DNA from: Shinella sp032095155
Lineage (GTDB): Bacteria; Pseudomonadota; Alphaproteobacteria; Rhizobiales; Rhizobiaceae
DNA length: 64,000 nt
Assembly (NCBI RefSeq): GCF_049199905.1
Contig: NZ_JBLZPK010000024.1
Span: 99,684-163,683, forward strand
Reading direction: 5' to 3'
In this document: piece after piece, positions 45,335 to 54,519 of the stretch
Layout: each line of letters opens with the position of its first letter
Numbering within the stretch: the first letter of the stretch is position 1
Translations under genes and position numbers: made by a program
Notes under the pieces: model-generated
Seen by the model: the letters and a program-made list of their open reading frames with translations, nothing else
Databases searched by the model: none
Told to the model about the DNA's origin: nothing

Positions 45335-46603
45335 ATGGGATTGCCGATGACCAGGAACGTGAAACCGCAGAAGGATGAGAAGCCCGCCGGTGAGGCCGGG
45401 CACACCAATGTCACCTTCATGCCCGGCGCCGTGCCGCCGGCCCGCCGCAAGCGCCGCTCGCGTGCCTGGATCTGGCTGCCGGTCATCGCCGTACTTGCGG
45501 GTGCCGGCTATTACGGCTGGCGCGCCTATGCACCGGCAGAGGCGACGACGGCCATCATTACCCAGGCGGTGGTGCGCGGCGATATCGAAAATGCCGTGAC
45601 GGCGGTCGGCACGCTGGAGGCGGTGAAATCCGTCGATGCCGGCGCACAGGTGTCGGGCCAGTTGAAGACGCTGCATGTGGCGATCGGCGATGCCGTGACG
45701 AAGGACCAGCTGCTCGCCGAGATGGACCAGGCGACCATCGAAAACCGCATCGAGATCAACCGCGCGGAACTGGCGAACCTCCAGGCGCAACTGGAATCCA
45801 AGAAGGCGCAGCTTGCGCTGAAACAGGCCAATATTGCCCGTCAGCGCAACCTGGTGGCCGGCAATGCCGCCGCAAAGCAGGCGCTCGATCAGGCCGTCGC
45901 CGACCTTGCTGCCGCCGAAGCCGACGTAAACGCCACCGAGGCGCAGATCCGCAAGCAGCAGGCGACGCTGGCCGGCGACGAGGTGGATCTCGGCTATACC
46001 AAGATCTACGCGCCGATGGCGGGCACCGTCGTCTCCAACCCGGTCAAGGAAGGCCAGACGCTGAACGCCGTGCAGAGCGCGCCGACCATCGTCACCATCG
46101 CCGATCTCTCCACCATGACGGTTCGGGCCGAAGTTTCCGAGGCCGATGTCAGCCGGCTGAAGGTTGGCATGGAGGCCTATTTCACCCTGCTCGGCCAGCC
46201 GGGCAAACGCTTTACCGGAAAACTCCGGCAGATCGAGCCGACCCCGACGGTCGAGAACAATGTCGTGCTCTACAATGCGCTGTTCGACGTGCCGAACCCG
46301 GACGACGAGCTGATGATGTCGATGAGCGCGCAGGTCTTCTTCGTGCAGGCGGCCGCGCGCAACGTGCTGCTCGTGCCGGCCGGTGCCGTCAGCACCACGA
46401 AGGACGGGGCAGGGGTTACCGTCGTCACCGCTTCGGGTGCGAAAGAGGTACGCAAGGTTGAGCCCGGTATCCGCAACCGCGTGAGCGTCGAGGTGAAGAG
46501 CGGGCTTGCCGAGGGCGACAAGGTCGTCGTCACCGCCGGCTCGACGGGCGACGCGGCCACGCGCAACTCGCGGCGCAACAACCGCATGCCGCCGATGTTC
46601 TGA
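45335..46603 (+). CDS. macA: MacA-like periplasmic adaptor (membrane fusion protein)
   Basis: A 422-residue HlyD/RND-type adaptor. One transmembrane anchor (about residues 44-62, WIWLPVIAVLAGAGYYGW) is followed by a lipoyl half (AVTAVGTLEAVKSVDAGAQV). A long alpha-helical hairpin rich in Ala, Gln and Lys (about 125-215) and a beta-barrel/membrane-proximal domain complete it. It links the inner-membrane MacB ATPase to an outer-membrane TolC channel. Two Met starts are possible (45335 and 45347); the first has a GAGG 12 bases upstream. MacB begins eight bases after its stop. Confidence 0.92.
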   Translation: MGLPMTRNVKPQKDEKPAGEAGHTNVTFMPGAVPPARRKRRSRAWIWLPVIAVLAGAGYYGWRAYAPAEATTAIITQAVVRGDIENAVTAVGTLEAVKSVDAGAQVSGQLKTLHVAIGDAVTKDQLLAEMDQATIENRIEINRAELANLQAQLESKKAQLALKQANIARQRNLVAGNAAAKQALDQAVADLAAAEADVNATEAQIRKQQATLAGDEVDLGYTKIYAPMAGTVVSNPVKEGQTLNAVQSAPTIVTIADLSTMTVRAEVSEADVSRLKVGMEAYFTLLGQPGKRFTGKLRQIEPTPTVENNVVLYNALFDVPNPDDELMMSMSAQVFFVQAAARNVLLVPAGAVSTTKDGAGVTVVTASGAKEVRKVEPGIRNRVSVEVKSGLAEGDKVVVTAGSTGDAATRNSRRNNRMPPMF

Positions 46604-46610
46604 GGCTGCC

Positions 46611-48551
46611 ATGACCGCGCTCATCTCGCTCAAGGACGTGACGAAGACCTTTTTCAACGACGGTTTTGCCGTCGAGGTTCTGCATGGCGTGTCGCTCGAT
46701 ATCGAGGCGGGCGAGTTCGTCGCGATCATCGGCCAGTCCGGCTCCGGCAAGTCGACGCTGATGAACATTCTCGGCTGCCTCGATCAGCCGACCGCGGGCG
46801 AATACCGTATCGACGGCGAGCCGGTCTCGGATTTCGAGACGGACGAGCTGGCGGCGCTGCGCCGCCGCACCTTCGGTTTCGTCTTCCAGAGCTACAATCT
46901 CATTCCGACGGCAAGTGCGCGGGAAAATGTCGAGGTCCCCGCGATCTATGCCGGCATTTCCGCACGCGAGCGGCAGGAGCGGGCGGACATGCTGCTGTCC
47001 TCGCTGAAGCTCGGCGACCGGCTCGATCATCGGCCGAACCAACTTTCCGGCGGCCAGCAGCAGCGTGTCTCCATTGCACGGGCGCTGATGAACGGCGGCC
47101 GTGTCATCCTCGCCGACGAGCCGACCGGCGCGCTCGACAGCCAGAGCGGCGAGGAGGTGATGGCGCTCTTGCGGCGGATGCATGAGGACGGCCACACGAT
47201 CATCCTCATCACCCATTCGCGCGAGGTGGCGGAGGCCGCCGACCGGCTGATCGAGATCCGCGATGGCCGCATCATTTCCGATCGCGCCAAGAAGGCGCGT
47301 CCCTCGTCCGAAGCCGCTGCCGGCTTGCAGAAGGCGGTGAAGGAGGGATCGGCGGCCATTGCCGATGTTTCCGAGGCCGTGAAGATGGCGATCCGCGCGC
47401 TGCATGCCAACCTGTTCCGCACCGTGTTGACGCTGCTCGGTATCGTCATCGGCGTCGGCTCCGTGGTGGCCATGCTGGCGATCGGCACGGGCGCGCAGAA
47501 TTCTGTGCTGGACCGCATTTCCGCGATGGGCTCGAATGTTCTCCTGGTGCGCCCGAGCATGGCGAATTTCCGTGGCGGCGGCAGCGCCCCGGTGACGCTC
47601 ATTCCATCCGATGCCGATGCGATCCTCGAATTGCCAAACGTCTCCTTCGCCGTGCCGGAAATGACCAGCTCCGTGACGCTGCGCTACGGCAATATCGACT
47701 ATCAGACGACCGCGAACGGCACGGTGCCGGCCTTCACGCAGGCGAAGAACTGGAAGGTCGGCGAAGGCGAATTCCTCAATGCCGACGACATGGACACCTA
47801 TGCGCCCGTCGCCGTGCTCGGCCAGACCGTGGCGAAAACCCTGTTTCCCGATGGCGCCAGTCCGCTCGGGCAATATGTGCTGGTCAACAAGATCCCCTTC
47901 CAGGTCATCGGCGTGATGGCGGAGATGGGTGCGAGCGCCGGCGGCAACGACCAGGACGACACGATCCTCGTGCCGCTCTCGACCGGCAGCATGCGGCTCT
48001 TCGGCCAGCGCAACGTGCGCACGATCACCGTGCAGGTCGAGGATTCCGCGGCGATCGACCTGACGCAGGATGCCATCCAGACCCTGCTCGATACGCGTCA
48101 CAAGGCCGAGGACACGCAGATCACCAACATGTCCTCCGTGCGCGAGGCCTTCACCGAGACCTCCAACACGATGAAGCTTTTCCTCGGCTCCGTCGCCGCG
48201 ATCTCGCTTCTCGTCGGCGGCATCGGGGTGATGAACATCATGCTGGTTTCCGTGCGCGAGCGAACCCGCGAGATCGGCGTGCGCATGGCGACGGGTGCGC
48301 GGCGGCGCGATATCCTGCTGCAATTCCTCATCGAGGCACTGGTGGTCTCGGCGATCGGCGGCGCCATCGGCGTGGGGCTCGGCCTTTCCATCGGCGCGCT
48401 GGCCAAGGTCTTCGGCATGCCGGTCAGCTTCACCCTCGGCCCGGTCGCGCTCGCCTTCGCCTGCTCGTTCCTGACCGGCCTCGTCTTCGGCTACCTGCCG
48501 GCTCGAAACGCCTCACATCTCCAGCCGGCGGTGGCGCTTGGCGCGGATTGA
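46611..48551 (+). CDS. macB: MacB-like ABC exporter (ATPase-permease)
   Basis: A 646-residue protein with an N-terminal ATPase: Walker A GQSGSGKSTLMNILG, signature LSGGQQQRVSIARAL, Walker B VILADEPTGALD and the LIThs-type switch ILITHSRE. The C-terminal FtsX-type half has one transmembrane helix near residue 265, a large periplasmic domain and three final helices (VGGIGVMNIMLVSVRERTREIGVRMA region). With MacA and TolC it exports macrolides, peptides or lipid-like molecules. A physiological cargo could be a product of the nearby biosynthetic cluster, but that is speculation. Confidence 0.93.
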   Translation: MTALISLKDVTKTFFNDGFAVEVLHGVSLDIEAGEFVAIIGQSGSGKSTLMNILGCLDQPTAGEYRIDGEPVSDFETDELAALRRRTFGFVFQSYNLIPTASARENVEVPAIYAGISARERQERADMLLSSLKLGDRLDHRPNQLSGGQQQRVSIARALMNGGRVILADEPTGALDSQSGEEVMALLRRMHEDGHTIILITHSREVAEAADRLIEIRDGRIISDRAKKARPSSEAAAGLQKAVKEGSAAIADVSEAVKMAIRALHANLFRTVLTLLGIVIGVGSVVAMLAIGTGAQNSVLDRISAMGSNVLLVRPSMANFRGGGSAPVTLIPSDADAILELPNVSFAVPEMTSSVTLRYGNIDYQTTANGTVPAFTQAKNWKVGEGEFLNADDMDTYAPVAVLGQTVAKTLFPDGASPLGQYVLVNKIPFQVIGVMAEMGASAGGNDQDDTILVPLSTGSMRLFGQRNVRTITVQVEDSAAIDLTQDAIQTLLDTRHKAEDTQITNMSSVREAFTETSNTMKLFLGSVAAISLLVGGIGVMNIMLVSVRERTREIGVRMATGARRRDILLQFLIEALVVSAIGGAIGVGLGLSIGALAKVFGMPVSFTLGPVALAFACSFLTGLVFGYLPARNASHLQPAVALGAD

Positions 48552-48709
48552 GCCGCAGAGGTCGGCGGTCCGTTCGTCGTGCCGGTAGGGCGGGGTGCGG
48601 CCAAACCTGCTTTTTACAAGATTTCCCTTTGACATGCTGGCGTGGTTGCTTGATTTCAGCCGACATTGCCGGACATGGTGTGCGAGCCGATGCCGCGAGA
48701 CAGGGACCA

Positions 48710-49219
48710 TTGAAAAGTACGAAGAAAGACAAGGTGCCGCGGCCGCGCAAGCCGAAAACCCTGCTGCAACAGCTTGCCGCCAAGCCGGAGAAGCTGTTTT
48801 CCGGGGCGTTTCGCCAGCAATATGCCGCCCTGTGCTTTCGTTTCCTTCCTGAGGACGCCGGCATCGAAATCCTCGTGGTGACCTCGCGGGACAGCGGGCG
48901 CTGGATCATTCCCAAGGGTTGGCCGATGAAGGGCAGGAAACCCTACGAGGCCGCCGCGATCGAAGCCGTCCAGGAGGCCGGCGTTTCCGGGAAAATCCGC
49001 AAGAAACCCGTCGGCAGCTACACCTACCTGAAGCTGCTCGACGATGGCGACGTCGTGCCCTGCATCGTCGATGTCTTCCAGATCGAAGTCACCGAGACCG
49101 CCGGTAAATTCAAGGAGAAGGGCGAGCGCATCCTCGCCTGGGTCAGCCCGGACGAGGCGGCGCGGCGCGTGCGCGAGATCGAGCTGAAATCGCTGCTGGT
49201 GGAATTCGTGCCGCGGTAA
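48710..49219 (+). CDS. Nudix hydrolase-like protein with degenerate Nudix box
   Basis: A protein of about 169 residues of the Nudix superfamily (diphosphoinositol-polyphosphate-phosphohydrolase-like, WIIPKGWPMKGRKPYEAA). The 23-residue box aligns from the Gly of KGWPMK to AGV. Positions 16 and 20 keep Glu, but position 7 is Arg instead of Glu, 15 is Ile instead of Arg, and 19 is Gln instead of Glu. Catalysis may therefore be altered. No ATG fits; a TTG at 48710 with AGGGA five bases upstream is taken as the start, and the frame stays open back to 48548. Confidence 0.78.
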   Translation: MKSTKKDKVPRPRKPKTLLQQLAAKPEKLFSGAFRQQYAALCFRFLPEDAGIEILVVTSRDSGRWIIPKGWPMKGRKPYEAAAIEAVQEAGVSGKIRKKPVGSYTYLKLLDDGDVVPCIVDVFQIEVTETAGKFKEKGERILAWVSPDEAARRVREIELKSLLVEFVPR

Positions 49220-49327
49220 CTTTATCCGGGCGCACCGAATTTTTTGATGCCGCGGACCTGCATCGAGGATATCTGAAACGTTCTGAGTGTGTGGGGCCGG
49301 GGCCTCACGATCGAGTTGCGACCGGAG

Positions 49328-50329
49328 ATGCGCGCCATTTTTTCCATCCGCATAGCAGGAACGGGGCACGTGGTGCCGGCGAAGGTGGTTCTGTCCGAGG
49401 AACTCGACCGATGGCTGGGATTTCCTGCCGGCCATCTGGAAAGGCTTTCGGGGGTGCGCAGCCGGCATGTCTGCGAGGCGGAAGACCAGATCGACCTTGC
49501 CGTTGGCGCCGCCCGCCTTGCCATGGAACGGGCGGAGGTTGTTGCAGCGGATATCGATCTCGTGCTCGGCGCCTGCGCCATTCCTTACCAGACCCTGCCG
49601 GCGACCGCGCCGCTCGTCATGCGCCGGCTCGGTATTCCCCATGGCGCGGCCGCGGCTTTCGACGTCAATGCCACCTGTCTGAGCTTCCTGTCGGCCCTCG
49701 AACTGGCCGCCGGTCGCATCGCCGCCAGACAATCCCGCATGGCGCTCGTCTTCTCCTCGGAAATCGCCTCGCGGGCGCTGCCGTGGAAAGAGCAGCCCGA
49801 TGTCGCATCCCTGTTCGGCGATGGCGCTGCCGCCGTCGTGCTGACGGCGGCGCCGGATGGGGCGGGCACGATCCGCGCGAGCCTCATGCGCACCTATCCC
49901 TCGGCTTATGAGGCCTGCGAGATCGGCGCCGGCGGCACGCGCTTCGATTTCGCGCGGGAGTCGACGGCATTTACCGCCCACGCCGTCTTCCGCATGGACG
50001 GCAAGGAACTTTTCCGCATCACGCACCGGTATTTTCCGCGCTTTGTCGACGATCTCCTGGCCGCCGCCGGATGGACGCCCGCCGATGTCGATCTCGTCGT
50101 GCCGCATCAGGCAAGCCCGCTGGCGCTGGAGCATATGATCGCGCAGACGGGCATGTCCGGCGCGCGCGTGGTCAACATCGCGGCACGGTTCGGCAACCAG
50201 ATCGCCGCGTCCATCCCGACCGCGCTCGACATCGCCTGGACCGAGGGGCGGATCACCAGGGGAACGCGGCTTCTGCTGCTCGGTACCTCTGCCGGCGTTT
50301 CCTTCGGCGGCATGGCCATCGAGGTCTGA
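49328..50329 (+). CDS. 3-oxoacyl-ACP synthase III-like ketosynthase (FabH/OleA-type fold)
   Basis: A 333-residue thiolase-fold condensing enzyme with the KAS III triad Cys117 (FDVNATCLSF), His260 (VVPHQAS) and Asn290 (RFGNQIAAS). FSSEIASRALP and the C-terminal GTSAGVSFGGMAI complete the fold. The ATG at 49328 is assumed; a GTG at 49289 is possible. It differs from housekeeping FabH in context: an OleD-like reductase, lactamase-fold hydrolase, AMP ligase and oxygenase follow almost without gaps. It probably condenses or transfers an acyl group to start a small molecule. The product is unknown. Confidence 0.87.
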   Translation: MRAIFSIRIAGTGHVVPAKVVLSEELDRWLGFPAGHLERLSGVRSRHVCEAEDQIDLAVGAARLAMERAEVVAADIDLVLGACAIPYQTLPATAPLVMRRLGIPHGAAAAFDVNATCLSFLSALELAAGRIAARQSRMALVFSSEIASRALPWKEQPDVASLFGDGAAAVVLTAAPDGAGTIRASLMRTYPSAYEACEIGAGGTRFDFARESTAFTAHAVFRMDGKELFRITHRYFPRFVDDLLAAAGWTPADVDLVVPHQASPLALEHMIAQTGMSGARVVNIAARFGNQIAASIPTALDIAWTEGRITRGTRLLLLGTSAGVSFGGMAIEV

Positions 50330-50334
50330 CCGCG

Positions 50335-51315
50335 ATGCGCGTCTTGGTCACCGGAGCGACGGGGTTTCTGGGCGGTGCGCTGATCCGGCATCTTGCCGCC
50401 TGCGGGCTCGATACCATCGGCCTCGGTCGGAACGAAGCCCGATGCCGCGCGCTTCAGGATGCGGGTTTGACGACTGTCAGCGCCGATCTCTCCCATTCCG
50501 CCCTGCATCTGGCGGGTATCATCGGCCGGGTGGATGCCGTCGTTCATTGCGCCGCGCTCTCCGCCCCCTGGGGTCGTCTTGCAGCCTTCCACGCCGCCAA
50601 TGTGGAGGGCACGCGAAACGCGCTCGATCTGGCCGAGGCGCTCGGCGTTCGCCGGTTCGTCAACATCTCCTCGCCGACGGTCTATTTCGAGATGAAGGAC
50701 AAGATCGCCGTCACGGAGACCGCCTCCCTGCCGCGCCCGATCAATGCCTATGCCCGGACCAAGGCTGAGGCCGAGCAACTGGTTCTTGCGCGCCCAAAAC
50801 TCGGCCCGGTCAACCTGCGGCCCCGGGGTATCTATGGTGCAGGAGAGGAGACGCTGCTGCCGCGCCTCATCGCCGCCGCCCGTCGCGGGCCTTTGCCGCT
50901 GCTGCGTTCCGGCGCTGCGGCCATCGACCTTACCCATGTGAATGACGTGGTGGCCGCTATCGAGACGGCGCTGAACGCCGGTCCTGCGGTTGAAGGGGAG
51001 ACCTTCAACATTTCGGGCGGCGAAATGGTGCTCGTACGCGATCTCGTTGAGCGCGTCTGCTCGGCGCTTGCCGTGCCGCTGCGCTGGAAGCCGGTGCCGT
51101 TCTATCCGGCGCTTCTGCTGGCGCTTCTCGCAGAAATCACAAGTCTTGCACGCCCAGTTCCGAAGGAACCGGCGGTCACCCCCTACATGCTTGGCCTCTT
51201 CGCGTTCCGGCAAAGTCTCGATATTTCCAAGGCCCATCGCATGCTCGGCTGGCAACCCCGGATTTCGCTCGAGGCAGGTCTGGCCATGACCCTGGACGGA
51301 AAGCGCGCGCCATGA
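50335..51315 (+). CDS. NAD(P)-dependent epimerase/reductase, OleD-like
   Basis: A 326-residue extended short-chain dehydrogenase. The Rossmann motif VTGATGFLGGAL is at residues 5-16, the active-site Tyr/Lys in YARTKAEAE (about 140), and LRPRGIYGAGEETLLPRLI follows. The overall pattern, with a C-terminal FRQSLDISKAHRMLGWQPR, resembles 3-beta-hydroxysteroid dehydrogenase/OleD proteins that reduce 2-alkyl-3-ketoacids in olefin or beta-lactone biosynthesis. It starts five bases after the ketosynthase. Its natural substrate here is not established. Confidence 0.87.
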   Translation: MRVLVTGATGFLGGALIRHLAACGLDTIGLGRNEARCRALQDAGLTTVSADLSHSALHLAGIIGRVDAVVHCAALSAPWGRLAAFHAANVEGTRNALDLAEALGVRRFVNISSPTVYFEMKDKIAVTETASLPRPINAYARTKAEAEQLVLARPKLGPVNLRPRGIYGAGEETLLPRLIAAARRGPLPLLRSGAAAIDLTHVNDVVAAIETALNAGPAVEGETFNISGGEMVLVRDLVERVCSALAVPLRWKPVPFYPALLLALLAEITSLARPVPKEPAVTPYMLGLFAFRQSLDISKAHRMLGWQPRISLEAGLAMTLDGKRAP

Positions 51316-52133
51316 AGCCGGTCTTCGCCAACAGTGCTTTCGTCACGGCGCCGGAGCGTTTGTTCCTGCGCGGCGGCGCATGGCGGCGCGTGCCGTTGAA
51401 GGTGCGCTACGGCTTCTTTCGGCACCCGACAGCCGGCCCCGTGATGATCGACACAGGGTATGGTCCAAGGGTGACAGAGGGGCCGCGCAGTCTGGCGTTG
51501 CGTCTCTACAATGCGATTCTTGGTCCCAATCTGGCAGCGGAGGGCCAACCGGAACCCGTTCTGCGACGGCTCGGCTTGAAGCCTGAGGATATGGGCACCA
51601 TCATCGTCACGCATTTCCACGCCGATCATGTCGCTGGTCTTAATCTTTTCCCGAAGGCGCGGATCATCGCAAAGGCTGACGTGCTCGGGAAAATCCTGAA
51701 GCAGCCCACGCGCAAGAACCTGCGCCACGGCATTTTCCGCGACCTTCTGCCGGCCGATCTCGCTTCGCGGGTGGATGACGTCGATGGCGTTGCTGTGCGT
51801 GAGGCTCCGCTCGGGCTCGGATTGGGCCGCGATCTCTTCGGCGACGGCAGCGTGCTCGCCATCGATCTCCCCGGCCATGCCGAAGGCCATTTCGGTCTCT
51901 GTTTTACTAGCCTGCCAGTGCCGCTTCTCTATGCCGTGGACGTCCAATGGTGCACTGAGGCGTTGGAGGAGGACCGCCGCCCCGGTTTCCCGGCCAGCCT
52001 GATTGCCGACGATCCCCATGCGCTTGCCGAAAGCACCCGCCGTGTCCTGGCGTTCCGCCAGGCGGGTGGTGGCGTCTTGCTGTGCCATGACCCGGCCGAG
52101 AGTCGCTACGACCTTGCCGCGGAGGCGCCATGA
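51312..52133 (+). CDS. Metallo-beta-lactamase-fold hydrolase
   Basis: A 273-residue MBL-fold protein with the zinc motif THFHADHVAG (HxHxDH) at about residues 98-107, PGHAEGHFG as the later metal His, an Asp in LLYAVDVQW and LLCHDP near the C-terminus. It resembles lactonase/thioesterase-like MBL proteins. It overlaps the reductase upstream (ATGA) and the ligase downstream by four bases each, so translation is coupled. It may act as a thioesterase or lactonase on the ketosynthase/reductase product; this is inferred. Confidence 0.88.
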   Translation: MKPVFANSAFVTAPERLFLRGGAWRRVPLKVRYGFFRHPTAGPVMIDTGYGPRVTEGPRSLALRLYNAILGPNLAAEGQPEPVLRRLGLKPEDMGTIIVTHFHADHVAGLNLFPKARIIAKADVLGKILKQPTRKNLRHGIFRDLLPADLASRVDDVDGVAVREAPLGLGLGRDLFGDGSVLAIDLPGHAEGHFGLCFTSLPVPLLYAVDVQWCTEALEEDRRPGFPASLIADDPHALAESTRRVLAFRQAGGGVLLCHDPAESRYDLAAEAP

Positions 52134-53401
52134 CCGGCCGGCTCCGCATCGCCTCGGCCTTCGCGCAAACGCTATGGGCTTGCCGCGCCGGCCGTTCGCG
52201 CGCCGCTTTCGAGCGGGGACAGGCCGCTGCCCTTCGCCGCTGGCTTGAGCGCGACCTGCGCGGCGTCGATTTCTACCGCGGCGCGTTGCCTCGGCTGGAG
52301 GCGCTGCCTATCATCGACAAGGCCGTCGTCATGGCGGATTTCGCGGCTTTCAACCGGGGGCGTATCACGGCGGAAGCGGGCTGGCGTGCGTTCGAAACGA
52401 CCGGCCGCTGCGGTGATATCAGTATCGGCGCCAGCACAGGCACCAGCGGCAACCGCGCGCTCTACGCCATTACATCAGCCGAACAGGACCGCTGGCTCGG
52501 CACGATCCTCGCCAAGGCGGTGCCACGGTTTCTGGTCGAACCCGAGCGTGTCGCCGTCATACTGCCGCAGAATTCCGCACTCTACGACGGCGCCCGCCAA
52601 TCGCGCCTGCTGCGGCTGGAATTCTTCGACCTGCGGCAAGGCCTCGAAAGTTGGCTGCCCGCGCTGGAGACTTTCGTGCCGACCACCATCGTCGCGCCGC
52701 CCCGGGTGCTGCGCCATCTAGCGGAAAATTCCGAAAGGCTGAAGCCGCGGCGGCTTTTCGCCGGCGCTGAAACTTTGGATCCGGTGGACCGCACCGTCAT
52801 CGAGGCGCGTTTTGGTGGAAGGCTCGGGCAGATCTATATGGCGACGGAGGGGCTTTTCGCCGTCTCCTGCGCCGAGGGCCGGCTGCATCTGGCGGAGGAC
52901 GCCAATGTCTTCGAGTTCGAGCCTGTCGCGGACGGGCTGGTCGCGCCGGTGGTGACGGGCTTCTGCCGCCGCTTCCAGATCATGGCGCGCTACCGCATGA
53001 ACGATCTCCTGCGCCTCTCGGACTGCACCTGCGCCTGTGGCTCCCCATTGAGGGTGGTGGACGAGATCGTCGGCCGGCTGGACGATGCCTTCGTTTTCGA
53101 GTGCGGCGATGGCGCGCGGCTTCTGGTGACACCCGACGTGATGCGCAACGCCGTGCTCGATGCCGCCCGCGCGATCACCGATTTCCGTATCATCAGAGAG
53201 GCGCATGGCGGCATCACCCTTATGTTAGAGCCGGGACTCGCAGACGAAAGCGCCAAGGCGGCGCGGGACGCGCTCGGCCGTGTGTTTTCGCAGCGCGGGC
53301 TCAGCCCGGAGATTGACGTGCGGCGCGAGGCGATGGCGTTCGAGGTGCATCGCAAGCTCCGGCGTGTGGAAAACCGCTACCGGTCGGAGGGCGGGGTATG
53401 A
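52130..53401 (+). CDS. Adenylate-forming ligase, F390-synthetase/PaaK-like
   Basis: A 423-residue member of the phenylacetate-CoA-ligase-like branch of adenylating enzymes, sometimes called F390 synthetase-related. It has the P-loop GASTGTSGNRALYAI, IYMATEGLFAVSC as the A5-type motif, and RYRMNDLLRL with a CTCACGSP zinc-knuckle-like segment and VGRLDDAF. It would activate a carboxylic acid for transfer. It overlaps its neighbours on both sides. The acid is unknown, and the family as a whole has few characterised members. Confidence 0.85.
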   Translation: MTGRLRIASAFAQTLWACRAGRSRAAFERGQAAALRRWLERDLRGVDFYRGALPRLEALPIIDKAVVMADFAAFNRGRITAEAGWRAFETTGRCGDISIGASTGTSGNRALYAITSAEQDRWLGTILAKAVPRFLVEPERVAVILPQNSALYDGARQSRLLRLEFFDLRQGLESWLPALETFVPTTIVAPPRVLRHLAENSERLKPRRLFAGAETLDPVDRTVIEARFGGRLGQIYMATEGLFAVSCAEGRLHLAEDANVFEFEPVADGLVAPVVTGFCRRFQIMARYRMNDLLRLSDCTCACGSPLRVVDEIVGRLDDAFVFECGDGARLLVTPDVMRNAVLDAARAITDFRIIREAHGGITLMLEPGLADESAKAARDALGRVFSQRGLSPEIDVRREAMAFEVHRKLRRVENRYRSEGGV

Positions 53402-54519
53402 TCGCGCTGCCGCGGGAGGACGAGCGGGTGCGCAATGCGCCGGAAGCGGTTCGCCGCTTCGTTGCGCTTTTCAACGCTCATCCCGTATCCAATCTTATCG
53501 GCAACCTCGTAACGGCGGTCGATTCCATCGCGGTCGAAGGGCGGCATTTCCCGATCACCCTCAACGACAAGCAGGACGCGCCGACCTGCTATATCTGCTG
53601 CCCGAGCAGCGCCTATGTCGACTATGCCATCGACGAAACACGCAATTTTGCGGCTGCCCCCATGGTGCGCGGCACGGCGCGCGCCCTCATCCGCGCCTGC
53701 CATCCGCTGGTGGCGGCAAGCGGGCTCGACCAGCAGGTGCAGGTCAACAACTGGCTGCTGTCCACCAACCCGGTACCGGCCATCTCTCCCTCGGCAGCCT
53801 CCCTGCTCGTAGCGCAATTGCGCGAAAAATGTCCCGACAGGGCGATCGTCATCCGCTCGCTCAACGAGACGGCGGACGGTCCCTCCATCGCCAGTCTCAG
53901 GGCGGCAGGGTTTCGCTTTCTCGCGGCGCGGCGCGTCTATCTGTTTTCCGGTGAAGGGCCGCGCAAAACGCAGAACCAGGGATATGACCGCGCGCTGCTC
54001 TCCCGCACACCCTATCGCTTCGCGTCCGGCGAGAGCTTTACGCAAGCGGATTACGAGCGCGCCGCCGAACTCTACAAGCTGCTTTATCTCGACAAATACA
54101 CGCCGCTCAACCCTCACTACACCGCCCTCTATATCCGCGAGATGCACCGGAACGGTCTGTTCGACCTCATCGGCTTCCGGGATGGTGACGGGCGGCTCGT
54201 GGCGGTGTCGGGTTTCTTCGCCAATGGCCGTACGCTGACGCAGCCCATCGTCGGATATGACACGCGCCTTCCGCTGAAGGATGGGCTCTACCGGCTGGTG
54301 ATGGCGACGGGGCAGGATATTGCGGCCGAACGTGGCCTATTCTTCAACATGAGTGCCGGTGCCGGCCGATTTAAAAGCCTGCGCGGCGCCGAACCCGTTA
54401 TCGAGTACAACGCCGTCTATGTCGCCCATCTTCCGCTGAAACAGCGCCTCGCGGTGCGGTTCATGGAGGGGCTGTTGCGGCGTATCGGCATTCCGCTTCT
54501 GGAGGCATTCGATCTATGA
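53398..54519 (+). CDS. GNAT-like acyltransferase of unknown function
   Basis: A 373-residue protein that I do not recognise by name. The segments YTALYIREMHRNGLFDLIGF, RLVAVSGFFANGRTLTQPIVGYD and LPLKDGLYRLVMATGQD suggest a GNAT/FemAB-like acyl-transfer fold in the C-terminal half. The N-terminal half has a separate domain with a CYICCPSSAY segment. It is translationally coupled to the ligase gene and to the Rieske gene. By position it may transfer the activated acyl group to an amine or sugar acceptor. Confidence 0.7.
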   Translation: MIALPREDERVRNAPEAVRRFVALFNAHPVSNLIGNLVTAVDSIAVEGRHFPITLNDKQDAPTCYICCPSSAYVDYAIDETRNFAAAPMVRGTARALIRACHPLVAASGLDQQVQVNNWLLSTNPVPAISPSAASLLVAQLREKCPDRAIVIRSLNETADGPSIASLRAAGFRFLAARRVYLFSGEGPRKTQNQGYDRALLSRTPYRFASGESFTQADYERAAELYKLLYLDKYTPLNPHYTALYIREMHRNGLFDLIGFRDGDGRLVAVSGFFANGRTLTQPIVGYDTRLPLKDGLYRLVMATGQDIAAERGLFFNMSAGAGRFKSLRGAEPVIEYNAVYVAHLPLKQRLAVRFMEGLLRRIGIPLLEAFDL

